The position numbers and the translations under genes were made by a program. From contig NZ_CP049057.1 in assembly GCF_011044175.1 (NCBI RefSeq), positions 1,441,501-1,505,500 on the forward strand: DNA of 64,000 bases, read 5' to 3'. This document shows positions 63,927-64,000 of the stretch, in pieces. Source of the stretch: Rasiella rasia (GTDB lineage: Bacteria; Bacteroidota; Bacteroidia; Flavobacteriales; Flavobacteriaceae). Each line of letters starts with the position of its first letter. The stretch's first letter is position 1. The notes beneath the pieces are model-generated. The model was not told the origin of the DNA and did not search any database. It saw only the letters and a list, made by a program, of their open reading frames with translations.

Positions 63927-64000
63927 ATGCAGTTTAGAAAAGAGAATATACTCATTGTTGATGATGACATCCATATTCTGGAGTTACTGCAACGTCATTT
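63927..64000 (+). CDS. Response regulator, N-terminal fragment cut by the window edge
   Basis: ATG at 63927 opens MQFRKENILIVDDDIHILEL, the start of a receiver domain with the acidic DDD pocket. It continues past the window end. Its partner is the GAF kinase 15 bp upstream. The output domain is not visible. A sigma-54 activator is common in such pairs but cannot be confirmed. Confidence 0.85.
   Translation, partial: MQFRKENILIVDDDIHILELLQRH

Overview
This window is a chromosomal segment of a marine-type flavobacterium (Bacteroidota, Flavobacteriia, most likely Flavobacteriaceae). The evidence is a low GC content, a SusC/SusD pair, many signal peptides ending in AQ, promoters of the Bacteroidetes type (TTG, about 19 bp, TAnnTTTG), an absence of clear Shine-Dalgarno sites, and several flavobacterial families (DUF5723, GSCFA, DUF6498, MORN-repeat proteins, TPR-histidine kinases). 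No prophage, insertion sequence, CRISPR array, rRNA or tRNA gene was found. Nearly all of the window is ordinary, tightly packed chromosome.

Layout. 1-7451: the fused str/S10 ribosomal operon on the minus strand (rpsL, rpsG, fusA, rpsJ, rplC, rplD, rplW, rplB, rpsS, rplV, rpsC, start of rplP), with a good promoter before rpsL. 7503-14993: plus-strand outer-membrane genes, namely an Omp85-type barrel with a TTG start overlapping a 17-codon leader ORF, then susC, susD and a surface lipoprotein. 15005-25829: housekeeping and envelope genes (23S rRNA methyltransferase, rhomboid protease, rarA, a three-gene envelope operon, a HAD nucleotidase, a polysaccharide deacetylase-like protein, radC, a DinB-like protein, a GIN-domain lipoprotein, a PagL-like lipid A deacylase).

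25941-37423 is a methionine/SAM region: metF, a two-piece metH with a PLP-dependent dehydratase/racemase gene between the pieces, an Rrf2 regulator, an OsmC protein, homoserine dehydrogenase, a cystathionine gamma-synthase-type enzyme, and metK. Three SAM riboswitches control it: two SAM-I (S-box) RNAs on the minus strand and one SAM-II RNA in front of metK. The two unrelated aptamer classes therefore act on supply (methionine synthesis) and use (SAM synthesis) within about 5 kb.

37502-46485 is the most interesting region. It holds a NarL/LuxR-type response regulator, a 86-residue membrane protein, a TPR-sensor kinase, two paralogous secreted MORN-repeat proteins with repeated cysteine pairs, a DUF6498 membrane protein, a PQQ/beta-propeller secreted protein and a DUF6252-like lipoprotein. 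Five 18-bp palindromes with the NarL-like 7-2-7 layout (consensus TACGRCA-N2-TGYCGTA) lie before five of these genes. Four of them sit 29 or 30 bp from a degenerate -7 element, which puts their centres near -42. I infer a self-regulated two-component envelope regulon that may not have been described.

46515-64000: GSCFA protein, alaS, an M23 peptidase, a MerR regulator, a LemA-TPM-TPM set, a large TonB-linked barrel, der, era, a Na+/H+ antiporter, a SpoU methyltransferase, a 45-residue acidic protein, an FAD-dependent oxidoreductase, and a second histidine kinase followed by a response regulator cut by the window edge.
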